From Sphaeroforma arctica JP610 (lineage: Eukaryota; Opisthokonta; Ichthyosporea; Ichthyophonida), in assembly GCF_001186125.1 (NCBI RefSeq), contig NW_014040541.1:17752-47715 (forward strand): 29,964 bases of DNA. The letters run 5' to 3'. A program made the translations under genes and the position numbers. Below, one piece after another: positions 1-11,900 of the stretch. Position 1 is the stretch's first letter, and each line of letters opens with the position of its first letter. The notes under the pieces are model-generated. The model did not search any database and had not been told where the DNA came from. It saw only the letters and a list, made by a program, of their open reading frames with translations.

Positions 1-477
1 TTAGTAGCTTTGCATTCTTCACTGTATGTGATGGTGTGTGTGTGGGGGGGCTACGTCCCATGCAGACGGTAATGTTCGTTCGGTGTTTTGCTCTATCAGA
101 TGATTGTGGACTGTACCGCTATTGCGAGTATCTATACCGTTCGTTTGAAATATCTGTAGTATGTTACTAGACGAGACGACCATCGTACTAGGTGTGTGTG
201 TGCATCTGTACTTGTTGTGTGCTCGCCTGTCACAGACAAGCTTATGGGACTAGTGGTAATCGTAAGCTGTAAGTATCTGTATTTTGGCCTGGTGTGTACC
301 GAACTATATGTTACTATGTACACAGGCACACTACCACACTCGCCTATTACCCGTGCACGCGTTCATACATGCGGCCATTGTCTTCTCCAATCGCCCACCC
401 AGGTAAGTACCAAGTTACTGCCAAAGGCTTAAGGGACTTCAGTTGTGTGTGTTGCTCACATATGTATACAGGCACAG

Positions 478-645
478 ATGTCCATAGATTCACGTATACC
501 TACCGCTTCTCGTTCAATGATCTCTATAGATCAACTTATACCTACCACTTCTCATCCAATGATCTCCATAGATCCACTTATATTTACAACTTCTCATCCA
601 ATGGCCTCCATAGATCCACTTATACCTACCACTTCTCGTTCAATC
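478..645 (+). repeat. Four tandem copies of a 42-base unit in the intron before exon 658-862
   Basis: Units run 478-519, 520-561, 562-603 and 604-645, each ending in a CAATG/CAATC-like block. Neighbouring copies differ by a few bases. The period is a multiple of three and two frames are open throughout, but a TAG (655-657) in the exon's own frame immediately precedes GCT at 658, so the array reads as intronic and stops 12 bases before the acceptor AG. The rest of 1-657 holds TG-rich sequence and no exon I can support. Confidence 0.8.
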
Positions 646-657
646 CCGCACCCGTAG

Positions 658-2220
658 GCTATTGGCAAGGCCGTGTTCAAGAACAAGAACCTGCTGATCA
701 ACTTCAGTCTCAATACATACCCGCCGGAGGGACCCAAACACTCCACCCGAGACAAATCTGGGACTTCAGGTGCACCACAGTCCCACAAATCAGGGCCGGC
801 AGGTGCAACCCAGCCCCACAGGTCAGGGCCAATGCCCTGGAAGCAGCCCACCTCCACTTCACGTATGTCCTGTGTTGTGGGAGAGTGAACTGATTGTGGA
901 GGATGGGTTGTTGTTGTGTGTGTGCATGCGGCGTATTACAGGAGATGTGTGTACATGAGAGACCCATGGTATATATATATATATTGTTATATATTGTTAT
1001 ATATTGTTATATATTGGTGTATATATATTGTTATATTGTTGTATTGTTATATTGTTATATTGTTATATTGTTGTATTGTTATATTGATACATTTCTCAAC
1101 TACACATACACGCGCTCACTCAACTACACATGCACACACTCACCCATCTACACATACACACACATACAACTACACATACACACTAGTCTGGTTCTCGTGC
1201 ATCTTTAATATCTAATCATTTGCCCCACTTTTTTGGCGCTGTCTGTGCCCTCAACAGCCCAACCGGAACCACCGCAGCGGCCCACTTTGGACACTGAGGT
1301 CAGCCTACGGGTGCATCTGGCAGCTGCTGAGTTATCTTCAGCAGGTGCGGTCATGAGTGTGTGGGTCAGACTGGGTTTGTTTGTAGATACGGTGAAGGGT
1401 GGGTGGTGTATTTTTCTATATCGGTGTACAGGTTGTTGATGGATGCTTGCGAGTGAATGCATGTACGGTAGGGTATGTGTGTATGTATATATGCTTTTGA
1501 CGGTGTTGAATGTGTTTTGTTATAATTCATTCCTAATAATTTGTAATGGTCAATTCCTAGTCCTTTATTGTAATCCAATCCTAAAAATGTACTTTAATAC
1601 ATTACTAATCGGAACCTTTTCTACTCTGTTATTTTAATACATTCCTAATCTTACATTTTAATCCGTTCCTAATATTCCATTACAATGGATTTTTAATGTT
1701 TTATTATATTTCGTTCCTAATCTTTTAATGACATGTAAAATGCTAACACACAATCTCATGAGGTGCAAGGCATTTCGTACTACCACACAGCACACATGCC
1801 TACGCCGCAGTGACCTACACACACGCATATCTTGACGGTACATCTTACCTTGTGCATGTATATATACTCCTCACTCTGTGCTTTTGGGTTTTAGGGTTTT
1901 AGGGTGCATACACGTTCCTATGTGCCTACAACCACCCATCTGACTCTGCGCATGCACACCCCCATCAAACCANCCCCCCCCCCCCTCACTTCACAGGCCA
2001 GAAAGAGCACGCTGGGCTGCTGAATGGAGTGTTTGGGGTGAGTAACATTGCGTTTGTGGGAACGGCGTTGCTGCCGGGGAATGAAACGGAAACGGATTCA
2101 CCGCACAACGCCACTGAGCGCACGAGAAAGACAAAGACGTATCCATGCCTCAACGCCCTCACACTGAGCGTCGAGAATATGGTAGTGGTATGTACTTACT
2201 GTGACGTATGTACACGTACG

Positions 2221-2253
<33 letters not shown>

Positions 2254-5200
2254 CTAAGTAGTTGACACTTGTGCTGGGGTACATTGTTAATAGTGTCTGT
2301 AGTTCTGCTGGCCATCTGATTAGGTCGCACTGTTTATGGATACAACATACCACATGTCCTTTTGTCTTTTTGCTGGACCATTGTGGCTGTTTGAGAGTGA
2401 CCTGGATCTCTGGTGCAGCTCAGTGTACGGTTGTGTGTAGGTGTACATCCGTCATAGACATGCATTTGTGTGTTCGTTTGTCTATTTATTGTTGTTTCAC
2501 ATTTTCTCTCTATACTCGACCAGATTTTGCATTAATATACACATCAACATAAACTATAAACATACATATCAAAATAAACAACATATACACGAAGACACAC
2601 GCACATTCAGTGCACCCCGAACCCCTTACACCTACAGCAACACTCACACATACCACGCGGCTGCATCGCATTAACACACTCGCACATCCTCACACCTTAC
2701 CCCACAGCTTCAATCAAGTACCACTCCAACCCCATCCTGATTCTGGATGTGAGTGACCTGAACCTCGAAATCAAGGTATGCTAGCCATGTGTGTGTTGTG
2801 GGGTTGTCCCATACAGTGCCACAGTACTTCCATTGAGGTGCTGGTTGTGGGCGGTTTCAAGCTTTAGAGTTCAGGGTGTGTGTGTGTGATCACTGTGTGG
2901 TGTGTTGTGTCTGTCATGTACCATTTTATGCTCAGCCTGCTTCTGGATATAAATGAATGCATTTTAAACGCAACATCAACGCTGCGATTAGGCACTCACT
3001 TACTTACTTACTTACTCACTTACTCACTCACTTACTCACCCACCCACCCTTGCTGCTTCTTGGCTGTTGTTAGGATCACTCACCCACTCACTCACTCACT
3101 CACTCACTCACTCACTCACTCACTCACCCTCTGTTGTTGGTTGTTGGCTGTCCTTAGGATCACTGGGCGTGGCGAACGTCTGTGGGCGCGACCTCAGCCA
3201 TCGCCAACAGCGCTCAACGCTTCTTCGCACGTGGCGTAGACCTTGACATCGACTCCAACTACATCTACGTCATCATGTCAAAAGAGACGCTCCCCTCATT
3301 CGCAAACGTGGCCAAGAAGGTGTGGCATGGGGTGTCGATGGGAGATGGGTGTTGTGATATGCCTGTGTGACACCATGCTTGTGGGTTGGCATCGAGTGGG
3401 GAAGTGTGTGCGTGGGTGTGCGGAAGAGTGTGGGTCGTTGCTGGCGTTGGGTGTAGAGTGTAATATACTAACTGATCAAGGCACATGTCATATCAAAGTT
3501 AACATACTACCATAATATCACATTCATATACATATCATACTACATACACACATACGCATATATACACATACACATACACACACATACACACACATCTACA
3601 TATACACATACACACATACACACACACCCACATTTCGAACCATCTAAGCGCTCGCCTGTACTCACTTCTTACACACACCCCCACACATACACTCCAGATC
3701 CAACGACTGATGCAAGAGCAGGTGTCGCGGTTTGCGGGCACCAAAGGTGCAGGGGCGCGAAAAGACGCCATGCTGAGTGAACTGCACATGCCATCATCAC
3801 TCGCCAAAGCGAAGGACAAGGTCAATGCACTGCTCCCACTGCTCAACGGCACTGTCAGCATCGGTGGGGAAGAGGTGCGTATGCTGGCCTGTGTATATGT
3901 GTCTGTGTCTGTGTCTATGTCTGTTTGTGTGTCTGCGTAACTTAGTGCGTATATATATATACATATATATATAGGGATTGCTTGTACGTGTACATTATAT
4001 TTATATACACCTGTAGTGGGTTCACAGCCGCTTCTTCTGCATATACATCCTCCCGTAATCAATAACACACACATCTCACATGTTTATCACAGATTCTGGT
4101 TGCTTGCTTCTGGCACAGCTTCATGGACCCATCCTGGGCGTTGTTCCATCTGCGAGCCTACGAGGTATTGTGTATATATCTTATGGTTTACATGCTAAAC
4201 GTTGCTTATAAACTTAGTTTATGTAACCTCTATCTTGGTCAACAGTCTACTAGATATTGTGTAAATCTCTTTTGGTACACATGCTAAACGTGGCGTATAA
4301 CTTATGTAGCTTCTATCTTGGTAAACATCCTACGAGGTATTGTGTATATGTCTTATGATATACATGCTCAGTGTCTCTTATAAATTTAGTTTATGTAGCC
4401 TCTATCTTGATAAACAGCCTACGAGGTATTGTGTATATGCCGCATGGTATACATGCCAAACGTGTCGTATAAACTTAGTTTTTGCAACTTCTATCTTGGT
4501 AAACAGCCTACGAGGTATTGTGTATATGTCGCATGGTATACATTCCAAACGTGTCGTATAAACTTAGTTTATGCAACTTCTATATTGGTGAACAGCCTAC
4601 GAAGTATTGTGTATATGTCCATGGTATACATGCTAAACGTGGCGTATAAATTTCGTTTATGTGATTTCTCTCTTGGTAAACAGTCTACAAGCTATTGAGT
4701 ATGTGTCCATGGTATACATGCTAAACATGTCGTATAAACTTAGTTTATGTAACTTCTATCTTGGTGAACAGCCTACGATGTATTGTGCATATGTCCATGG
4801 TATACATGCTAAACGTGGCGTATAAACAGTATATGTAACTTCCACCTTGGTTAACAGCCTACGAGGTATTGTGTATGCAACGGATGGTATACATGCTAAG
4901 CGTGGCGTATAAACTTTGTTTATGTAACTTCTACTTTGTATTATTGTGATTCTGTTTAGTTCAATTCTACAGACGAGTCATTAGATGGTTATCTCTCTAT
5001 GTTTGCATGCAATTATCTGTCCCCTCCCCTTCAAATGAGCCTTTTTATGTTTTAGGGTTTTATAACCACTTAATCCTCGCATAGCCATAACAGCACCCAG
5101 CCCAGTGAATGTGTAGTAAGTTAGCCTGTTGACCTGTCAAACCCTCGCACACTGACATTTACGTATTATATATACGTATTCAGGTGAATTGGGTCCAACG

Positions 5201-5437
5201 CATGAATGGTTGACTTGCCACTCCTTCGCATACTTACATTTACATATTTCATATACTTATTCAGATGAACTTGGTCCAGCGTATGAATGGGAAGTTTGCC
5301 AATCGGCGGTGTGACATTACGCTTGGTGACCCAGGGGCGTACTCGCTGTCGGTGCGGCAAATGTATGGCCCCGTGGGCACGGCTAAGGTGTACAACCTGG
5401 ACATTGAAGAGTGGATAGATGTAAGTGTGCGAGTCAA

Positions 5438-5489
<52 letters not shown>

Positions 5490-8400
5490 ATGTGTGTGTG
5501 TATGTGTGTGTATATACGTGTATATGTATATGTGTGTGTGTATGTATATACATTTCTATCTGACTATCTTACATGGTACTAATCTACTGGTGTTCGTTTG
5601 GTTGTGGTATTCATCCAACTACTGACCCTTCCACTCCATACAGAACATATAGCACTTCATGTGGTTATCTTACACATGTAGCACTTCCTCTGCTTGACTC
5701 ATGTTATTCCAACCTTTTCACTTCAACTACTGACCATCCCACTCTATACAGAACATATAGCACTTGCTTTGTTTGACTTATTTTAATCCGCCTGCTCCCA
5801 TCCACCCACTCTATTCCATCCACAGCGTGTGGTAGAAGCTCAGTCGACGCACAGAATCATCCACGCCGGTCAGATGCACATGCGTCTCCGCAGTCACCAC
5901 AATCTGATGTCGCCCATAATTCAGGTACGGTCCAGTGGGTATAGGGAATTGCAGCAGCAGTAGCCGCATGCGGGGTGTGAATACCCGAACAGTTCCTTTG
6001 CGTATTGTGTGTACCGTATGTATAGGGATGGTGTATTCGAGTATGGGTTGTATAGTCGTATCGTGGGTGAGTATATGTATCCATGCTTGCACTACCCGCG
6101 GATAAGGAGTGTGACACACAATGAATGTTCGTTGGTCACCTATCTGTGCCGAGTGCTGCTTGCGAGCTCTCTGTGGATTGTAGCAACTGCATGTCACGCT
6201 TTCGGATCAGATTGATGAGCCTCGCATACCAGTCCTTCAGACTGTGTGGAGACGTAGGAAGTTTCCCCTCACTCTCTAAGCCTATGCGCAACATCGCCTT
6301 CTGGAGACCTGATTTGTTTTAGTTTGTATTTATAGAGCATTGCGACTAGTTTTCCAAAGTTCACTCGTTACGAGAAATAATCTCTGTGGTAGTTCAAGAC
6401 ATATGTTAAGCTTGAGCACCCCTTTCTCTCTTATTACCAAACTAAGACTAGCCGAGCTATCTCGGCCGTCACAAGTCTCTGTGTGTGTGGTCCATTATAG
6501 TAAGAAACCTATCTTCTTCTTCTTTCTTTTTTTTCTTCTTCTTCTCTCGCCCTGTGCGCTCAGGTCAAAATGGTGACGGAGTTCCCCGACAGCATCGAGG
6601 TGTCGGTGGACGTGTCCATGTACCTGTGGATTAAACAGTTGGTTAATCTCTACATCGATGAAGCCAAGCAGCGTCGCATGGACCGCCACCCCACCACGGG
6701 CGACCGTCGAGGTAAGCGGAGTGCGGTTATTAGTCTCAGTGGAGCGAGAAGCATACGCATACAATGCATGTATGTGTGCAAGCCCGGGTAGTGGGACACT
6801 GGCATGGGTATTCTTGGGTTTTTATGTTATGCACATATAAGATAGTGTACTAGTCTGTGTAATGTGATACTGGCACGTATATTCTTGGGTTTTTATGTTA
6901 TGCATATATAAGTAAGCAGCCTGGGTAATGGGACACTGGCATGGGTATTCTTGGGTTTTATCTTTCTCGTTGCCCTGAGACGTACTTTTTATTGGAGAGC
7001 GGGTGTGTTTTCTGTTTTGTCCTGTGCCGATTGTGAGGCGTATTGTCTTGACTGTCTGGCGTATTGTCTTGACTGTCTGGCGTATTGTCTTGACTGTCTG
7101 GCGTATTGTCTTGGCTGTCTGGGCTTGTATAATGAAGTGGAAGTAAGTCCCAAAGCGTTAGCACCTGTGATGACGTCATGCCAGTGAGAAAGTCAAATAA
7201 ATGAGGTTGGGTCACACGGTTGACGTATCGTCGGTTGTGTAATAGATCAAATGTTCCAGTGTATTGCTGCCTGTTTAGTCTGAGCACATAAATGCATATG
7301 TATTATATACACACGCCAATAAATAGTTTGCCGTTGTGGCGTACGGACAAGAGCGCATATCGCTGTGACTTACATACCAGATACACTCAGTAGGCTATTA
7401 CAGCAGCGTTTAAAACCCGCACGCGGACTAACAAATGTTTAAATGCCCAATTAATCTACCCGCTGTAGACTAAAATCCATATACATTACATCCCTTGGGT
7501 ACGAACAGTTAATCAAGGCAACCCATAGTCGTCGTCGCCGTTGTCGCGCGCAACATAGAGTTACTGGCACAAGATACCATCGCAGATAGCAAGCCTTGGG
7601 TTGTGTCAGATGTTCCTGTACTCACCCCTTTAAGCTCATCTATAGCTCACTTATCCCTCTCCGTTCTTCTTAGAATCCGAGAACTCCCTCTACGAGGACG
7701 CCGTCAACGTGTCTACCGGCACCGGTCTAGACCCACTGGGGATTGATGATCTGTACCTTTCACCACTGGGCCAACACCGGGTGTCAAAGTTCGATACTAC
7801 GCCCATTGATAGCGACGCCGAGCCCCCCACTGAGGACACTGTGAATGGCGATGCGACGGCCAGCGATGTTATTAATGCGGAGCCTGTGGATGGAAATGGG
7901 AACGTACAACAGAGCGAACTCGAAGCCACGGACACGCACGATGATAAGATGCTCTACGAGACGCTACAGTTTGTGCTTAACCCTGAGCTTACGATCGCTA
8001 GTTACAGTAAGGCCCTGTTGTTGGTGGTTGATATCTTGCTGTACGATTACATTGTAGACACCTAAGTGTGCGGAAGATTGCTTGTAGAGCGAAGACTGTG
8101 CATTTATACGAGCGAGTGTACGTAAGCGCTGCCCGCAATGGAGGCAACCGTACTGAAGAGCTGTACACATTTTCTGATCTTAGTTAAACATTGCTGTTGT
8201 CGTGCTGCTGATCGCATACACCCCTGATCGAAATCGAGACTGGTCGAAATCGAGACCTCATAATACGAACCTGTTGTTTGAAGTTCTAGTCTCAATTCAG
8301 TCCAATTATTTGGGTACAGGGGGAAGTAATTTTGCTCCGCCGGATATCGAATGGCTCTTATCCAAATTGGGATTCAAGAATTCTCGTCTCACTATACCAA

Positions 8401-8858
8401 AGGTGTGTATTGGTCTTAACTGCCGAATGCGCTTGTGGGGTTGTGATGGTTAGACATATGTGTAAACGAAGATGTGAGTTGGGCGTGATGATTCTTTTGC
8501 GATATCGCTTTAATTATTGTGTACAATAGCATCACGCTAAGCAGGTTGTCTATTCACTGCTTGATACAACCCTGGTTATCCATGTACGTTTTTCATTATT
8601 AATATTGCAACCTGGTGTCTGATATAGCAAACTTTGCATTTGTCGTATGATGAATTTGTAAATGCGAATCATTCAAGCTGGGCTGGCTACTCTGCAACAC
8701 TGATTCTGATTACTTGTTTTTTTTTTTTGCAGGAAATTCACGAGATACTGGTAGATAATCTGGTGAAAATACTGAACTTGTACGCTAGCCAAACGTCCGA
8801 CCACGAAGTATTGGTGGTAATGAGGGACGATACAAACCCCAGCGGCACAGCACAGTAG
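658..8858 (+). CDS. BLTP1: BLTP1/KIAA1109/Tweek/Csf1-like bridge lipid-transfer protein, 3' part of gene (13 exons)
   Basis: Exons, each bounded by AG and GT with agreeing phases: 658-862, 1258-1344, 1997-2191, 2708-2775, 3158-3319, 3698-3874, 4093-4164, 5265-5420, 5826-5924, 6564-6711, 7674-8006, 8320-8402, 8733-8858. They give 1,911 bases, or 636 codons plus TAG, without an internal stop. Family members are several thousand residues long, so most of the protein lies upstream of the window. The call rests on the C-terminal segment: an FVLNPEL-type strand, then DIEWLLSKLGF and LTIPK, which follow the pattern I recall for the FSA_C domain (a KLGF...TIPK motif near the end). Known family role: a long hydrophobic-groove protein moving phospholipid between the ER and other membranes. 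A Ser/Pro/His-rich linker follows AVFKNKNLLINFSL in the first exon; a second acidic, Ser/Thr-rich linker fills 7710-7960. The donor at 2191 (T|gtactt) is weaker than nearby gtatgt but is the one that keeps frame. The intron 4165-5264 is unusual (see repeats). Confidence 0.75.
1515..1735 (+). repeat. Degenerate tandem repeat with TTCCTAAT core
   Basis: About nine loosely spaced copies of an ATTCCTAAT-like core separated by T-rich spacers of 15-30 bases fill this part of the intron 1345-1996. Copies are much diverged. No coding frame fits. Confidence 0.6.
2221..2250. repeat. (TA)n microsatellite
   Basis: Perfect alternating TA run of about 28 bases, shortly after the donor at 2192. Confidence 0.9.
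2994..3126. repeat. ACTC/ACTT tetranucleotide microsatellite split by a copied splice acceptor
   Basis: Runs of ACTT/ACTC at 2994-3040 and ACTC at 3077-3126 flank a block (3041-3076) that resembles the true acceptor region of exon 3158-3319. Both lie in the intron 2776-3157. Confidence 0.85.
4157..4945 (+). repeat. About nine tandem copies of an 83-89-base unit that includes an exon end and donor site
   Basis: The first unit begins with the last eight bases of exon 4093-4164 (CCTACGAG) and its donor GTATTG. Related motifs recur at about 4246, 4329, 4418, 4507, 4596, 4684, 4772 and 4858. Between them runs a conserved intron stretch with TATACATGCTAAACGTG and CTTGGTAAACAG, so each copy has an acceptor-like CAG directly before the eight-base exon piece. 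Copies at 4418, 4507 and 4858 keep AG, the intact eight bases, and GT. The array lies in the intron 4165-5264. Confidence 0.92.
5140..5300 (+). repeat. 81-base tandem duplication of an acceptor and exon start
   Basis: The block around 5140-5220 (CTCGCA, TTACGTATT, TATTCAG at 5177-5183, then GTGAATTGGGTCCAACGCAT) matches the block 5221-5300 that carries the real acceptor (CAG ends 5264) and the start of exon 5265-5420 (ATGAACTTGGTCCAGCGTAT). The upstream copy would read VNWVQRMNG followed by TGA at 5211-5213, while the real exon reads MNLVQRMNGKF. It is a decayed partial exon copy. Confidence 0.9.
5443..5555. repeat. TA/TG microsatellite
   Basis: TA alternation followed by TG/TATG runs soon after the donor at 5421, in the intron 5421-5825. 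Confidence 0.9.
5619..5765 (+). repeat. Two direct copies of a ~40-base intronic block
   Basis: A block containing CTACTGACC, a CCACTC tract, ATACAGAACATATAGCACTT occurs at about 5619-5660 and again at about 5725-5765. Each has an acceptor-like ATACAG after a pyrimidine-rich stretch. They lie 60-200 bases before the real acceptor at 5825. Confidence 0.8.
6786..6960 (+). repeat. Three tandem copies of a ~66-71-base intronic unit
   Basis: Units begin near 6786, 6857 and 6923 and share GACACTGGCATGGGTATTCT plus TTGGGTTTTTATGTTATGCA. The third is cut short. They lie in the intron 6712-7673 about 75 bases past the donor. Confidence 0.85.
7039..7122 (+). repeat. Four near-perfect copies of a 21-base minisatellite
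   Basis: The unit is CGTATTGTCTTGACTGTCTG followed by G. The copies differ at one or two bases in the last unit. The period is a multiple of three, so it reads through as a seven-residue peptide repeat, but it lies well inside the intron 6712-7673. Confidence 0.9.
7674..8858 (+). CDS. BLTP1: Last three exons: FSA_C-like C-terminus of the BLTP1-like protein
   Basis: Exon 7674-8006 starts with ESENSLYEDAV, passes through a roughly 75-residue acidic, Gly/Asn/Thr-rich linker (probably disordered) and ends with MLYETLQFVLNPELTIASY. It joins in phase 1 to 8320-8402 (SNFAPPDIEWLLSKLGF, then SRLTIPK). That joins in phase 0 to 8733-8858, beginning EIHEILVDNLVKILNLYA and ending GTAQ-stop. The final acceptor is preceded by an uninterrupted run of twelve T, a strong polypyrimidine tract. 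The KLGF-TIPK pair is the most family-diagnostic part of this gene. Usual homologues continue beyond TIPK with a longer amphipathic region; here only about 41 residues follow, so the C-terminus is short. Confidence 0.75.
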
Positions 8859-8901
8859 AAGATGCATCCATATGACAACCAGGTCATGGTCTACGTTCTG
8901 C

Positions 8902-8907
8902 AATAAA
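8902..8907 (+). terminator. Poly(A) signal AATAAA of the BLTP1-like gene
   Basis: A canonical AATAAA lies 43 bases after the TAG stop at 8856-8858. No other hexamer is closer, and the sequence beyond it becomes non-coding and AT-rich, so a very short 3' UTR is likely. Confidence 0.65.
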
Positions 8908-11900
8908 CATATCAAAACACTAATATTAGTTCGAATACGCATAAAATTGAATTGATTGTATGGCTATTTCGTTCTAGTTCGATGACAAATTCCTAGATGT
9001 TCGAATCTTGATTGTCCATCTGTTTATAGTCTAAATTCGTTTCTATTGAACATCGGACAAGTTCAATTAAAGAAAAGAAAAAGTGAATTGGTGTCTATCG
9101 CCCATGTCAAGATATCACAAGCGGTCCTGGACTGACCCACAACAAACGATTCCGAACGGTATGGGCCAAAACCAATCAACGGCACCCGAATTATAAAGCT
9201 CGTACTCAAAGCGTCTTTAATTTGTTGTATTAGTCTCGCAGTTTCTATGGCCCGCCATACCGTTGCCTTGACATGGGCGGACAAAGACGAGGAATACGTA
9301 TTTTCATTGAACTAAGTTTGATTCTAAATAGCAGGTGCTTGTGGTAGAGGGTATCTCGAACAGTTCTGTCACTGTAGATTTGGACAACACTGAACTTCGT
9401 CACCGCATCTAGGCCCCACTAGACAAGGAAAAATACGATCTACTAGGGACTATGAATAATGTGTGCTGAGTAAATTATCGGTATCCCAAGAATAGACAAG
9501 TAAAAAAAAGGGGGAGGGTGGGTTGTGCCAGTGTACTAAATGTTTAAATTCAAGATAGAGTCGTTGATTTCGATATCCTTTACCTAAATTCTGTATTGCG
9601 CGCAGGACGCATCAGGCAACTCAATTAGCTTCACCAGCGAGATTAAAGGATTTCAAATATATGTACGGAAATTTTTCTGTTCTGAAAGTACCGATAGACA
9701 TATCGAGAAAAGATTATTTGCTATCATTAACAGATCATGCACCTTCGGCACTCCAATTGCTTTCTATCCCCCTGGATTTCGCTTGATTAGATCGCATCCA
9801 GAAGTCTGATTGTAGTACTGGATGTGCTCACCAAGACACACACTCGGCAACGAACACAACGCCGGATTGTACATTAGACGGATGACTGTGGCTCCTGATA
9901 CACTTACCATTGAATACAGAAGCCAAATTACGATAATCATATCCGATTAGCACCACTGTATGGTGCCAAAACAATTATCAATATTTACAAAAATCTGACG
10001 CTCTTCTAGAGTCGCTAGCTGCACTCGAGAATTCCTTGTGTTTCAACCCAGTCCGCGGCGATAATCTTGAAATGAACATTGATTCTAGTCAATTCTTGAG
10101 TATTCAAGTAAGTATCGCGATCTCTGGAGCTTAAGAGATTTCCAAACAAATCTTAAACCAAAAAAAAATGTGAAATTACTATGATGTCGCAAAAATGGTT
10201 ATATTTATTAAAAAAAAATTGGTGTGCTCACGATTCAGATTTATTTTCTAATTTTCTATCGATTATCACATATATACAATATGTCTTATATCACACACAT
10301 CGTCATTGAAATGCTAAATATTCGTGCTCTTGACGATGAAATATTGCGCATTAAAAGATAATGACCAAGTGTCTATACGATCGCAGCCAGGTAAGAGGTC
10401 CGAACTGATTACATATAGTCTAAAGCTGAACACGAAGCTTATTGGACTGTAAATACCTAAGTTATAGGTAGTCTAACCAAGTAGCAGGTATTCCTTTTAT
10501 CAAGACAGTGCTATATACTCCTATAGCTCCCCCTCAGACATTAATAAAAGTGGCTATAGAGTAACTAAAGGTGATATAATAAGGGCAAGAAGGGACCTAA
10601 GATCATTAAGACCAGTAAAAGAATCAATAACTCTTTTTTCACCAATGTCTTGAAACTATAATAAGGGATTATGAAAAAGATTAGAAAGTATTAAATCTGA
10701 TCACAAATCGCAGGAACTATAATAATAAAAAGTACTGGCAAGTTTCACGGATATAAATCTCGTTAACGCGAATGAAGTTTGTCATCCTGGCAATTACTAA
10801 TGTCGGTAAATCTCACTAGAAATGATAACAACAAACTTGTTTTCACGCCAGTACCTTTATTTTATTACTTGTTCTACTAGATCCATAGCATACTGATAGA
10901 TTCTTATCACTGCGACAAAGAACTGGCGTATATGCGGATGATAATCACACGTTAGTCCAGAAATTGAAGAAATTTTTGTCTATATTCTTTGCCTTTTTGA
11001 AATAAACACGAATGGTGACTGATCCCAGGTACTAATGTATACTTTATTTTTCACGACCTAACCGACAAATGAATCATTAGCGCCTCACGCTTGGAATTTG
11101 TAGTTTAAAATTGCGGCTTAATAATTTCAGAAACATCACGCAAATGTAAAAATCATCACAAATCGCATCATACATACATGACACCGTGAAATATCTAGGC
11201 CACTACATGAGAGGTAACTGGGCTTCTCGTAAATTCAGGAATAGTACAATGATTTACTGAGAAGAAATAAATAACAGCCGAGTACCAGTAACCAAGACAA
11301 AAATCAACAATATATGATACATGGTCGTGTGGGTAGCAGTCAATGAGAACGGTTAAATTTCGAGGGAACAATGCGATACCTCCCTTAAAACTAATTCAAT
11401 CCAATAATCACAAGCTTGTATATAACAAACGACATCAACTCCAAATTTAAGTACATTGTCACACCAGCGATAGCTTGTCAAGATATAAAAAGTCGTTGTC
11501 GACGACAGTAGACACGAAGTATAGGAACATGTAGGTCTGTATATATCTCCTCCTAAGCTCGCGGTATTTATCACGACACAATACGATACACGTGTAATCC
11601 ATTTCAAGTATCAACTCCTGAGAGATTACAGGAATCAATGTATTCCTACATATGTTAACAACCTTTTACATCATTAGTAGAGAGTAATTTGAGACTTGTT
11701 CTCAGATTAATTTGTTTTATACATGAGCCAGTCCGAGGGTACGCGAGAGAAGCTCGAGACCTGTACTCAAATTAATGCTTTATAAAAGGGCCAGCCTGAG
11801 AGTACATAAGAAAGAAACAATAGATCTTATTGCTAGAATGTTCTGCAAATGGCTTCTCATACTATTCATATGAGTTTTTCCAACCCAAGCGGTTGAACAC

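Noticed and set aside
326-402. Possible further BLTP1 exon ending CCCAG|gtaagt
   Set aside because: The donor is canonical, but the only frame that joins in phase to 658 reads a Cys/His/Arg-rich peptide without family resemblance, and the acceptor ACAG lacks a pyrimidine tract.
894-1215. Two overlapping Tyr/Ile-rich reading frames
   Set aside because: They translate a TATTGTTA microsatellite and an ACACAC-rich tail inside the intron 863-1257.
5811-6197. 128-residue frame on the minus strand
   Set aside because: It is the antisense of exon 5826-5924 plus intron; the plus-strand exon fits the splice phases and family.
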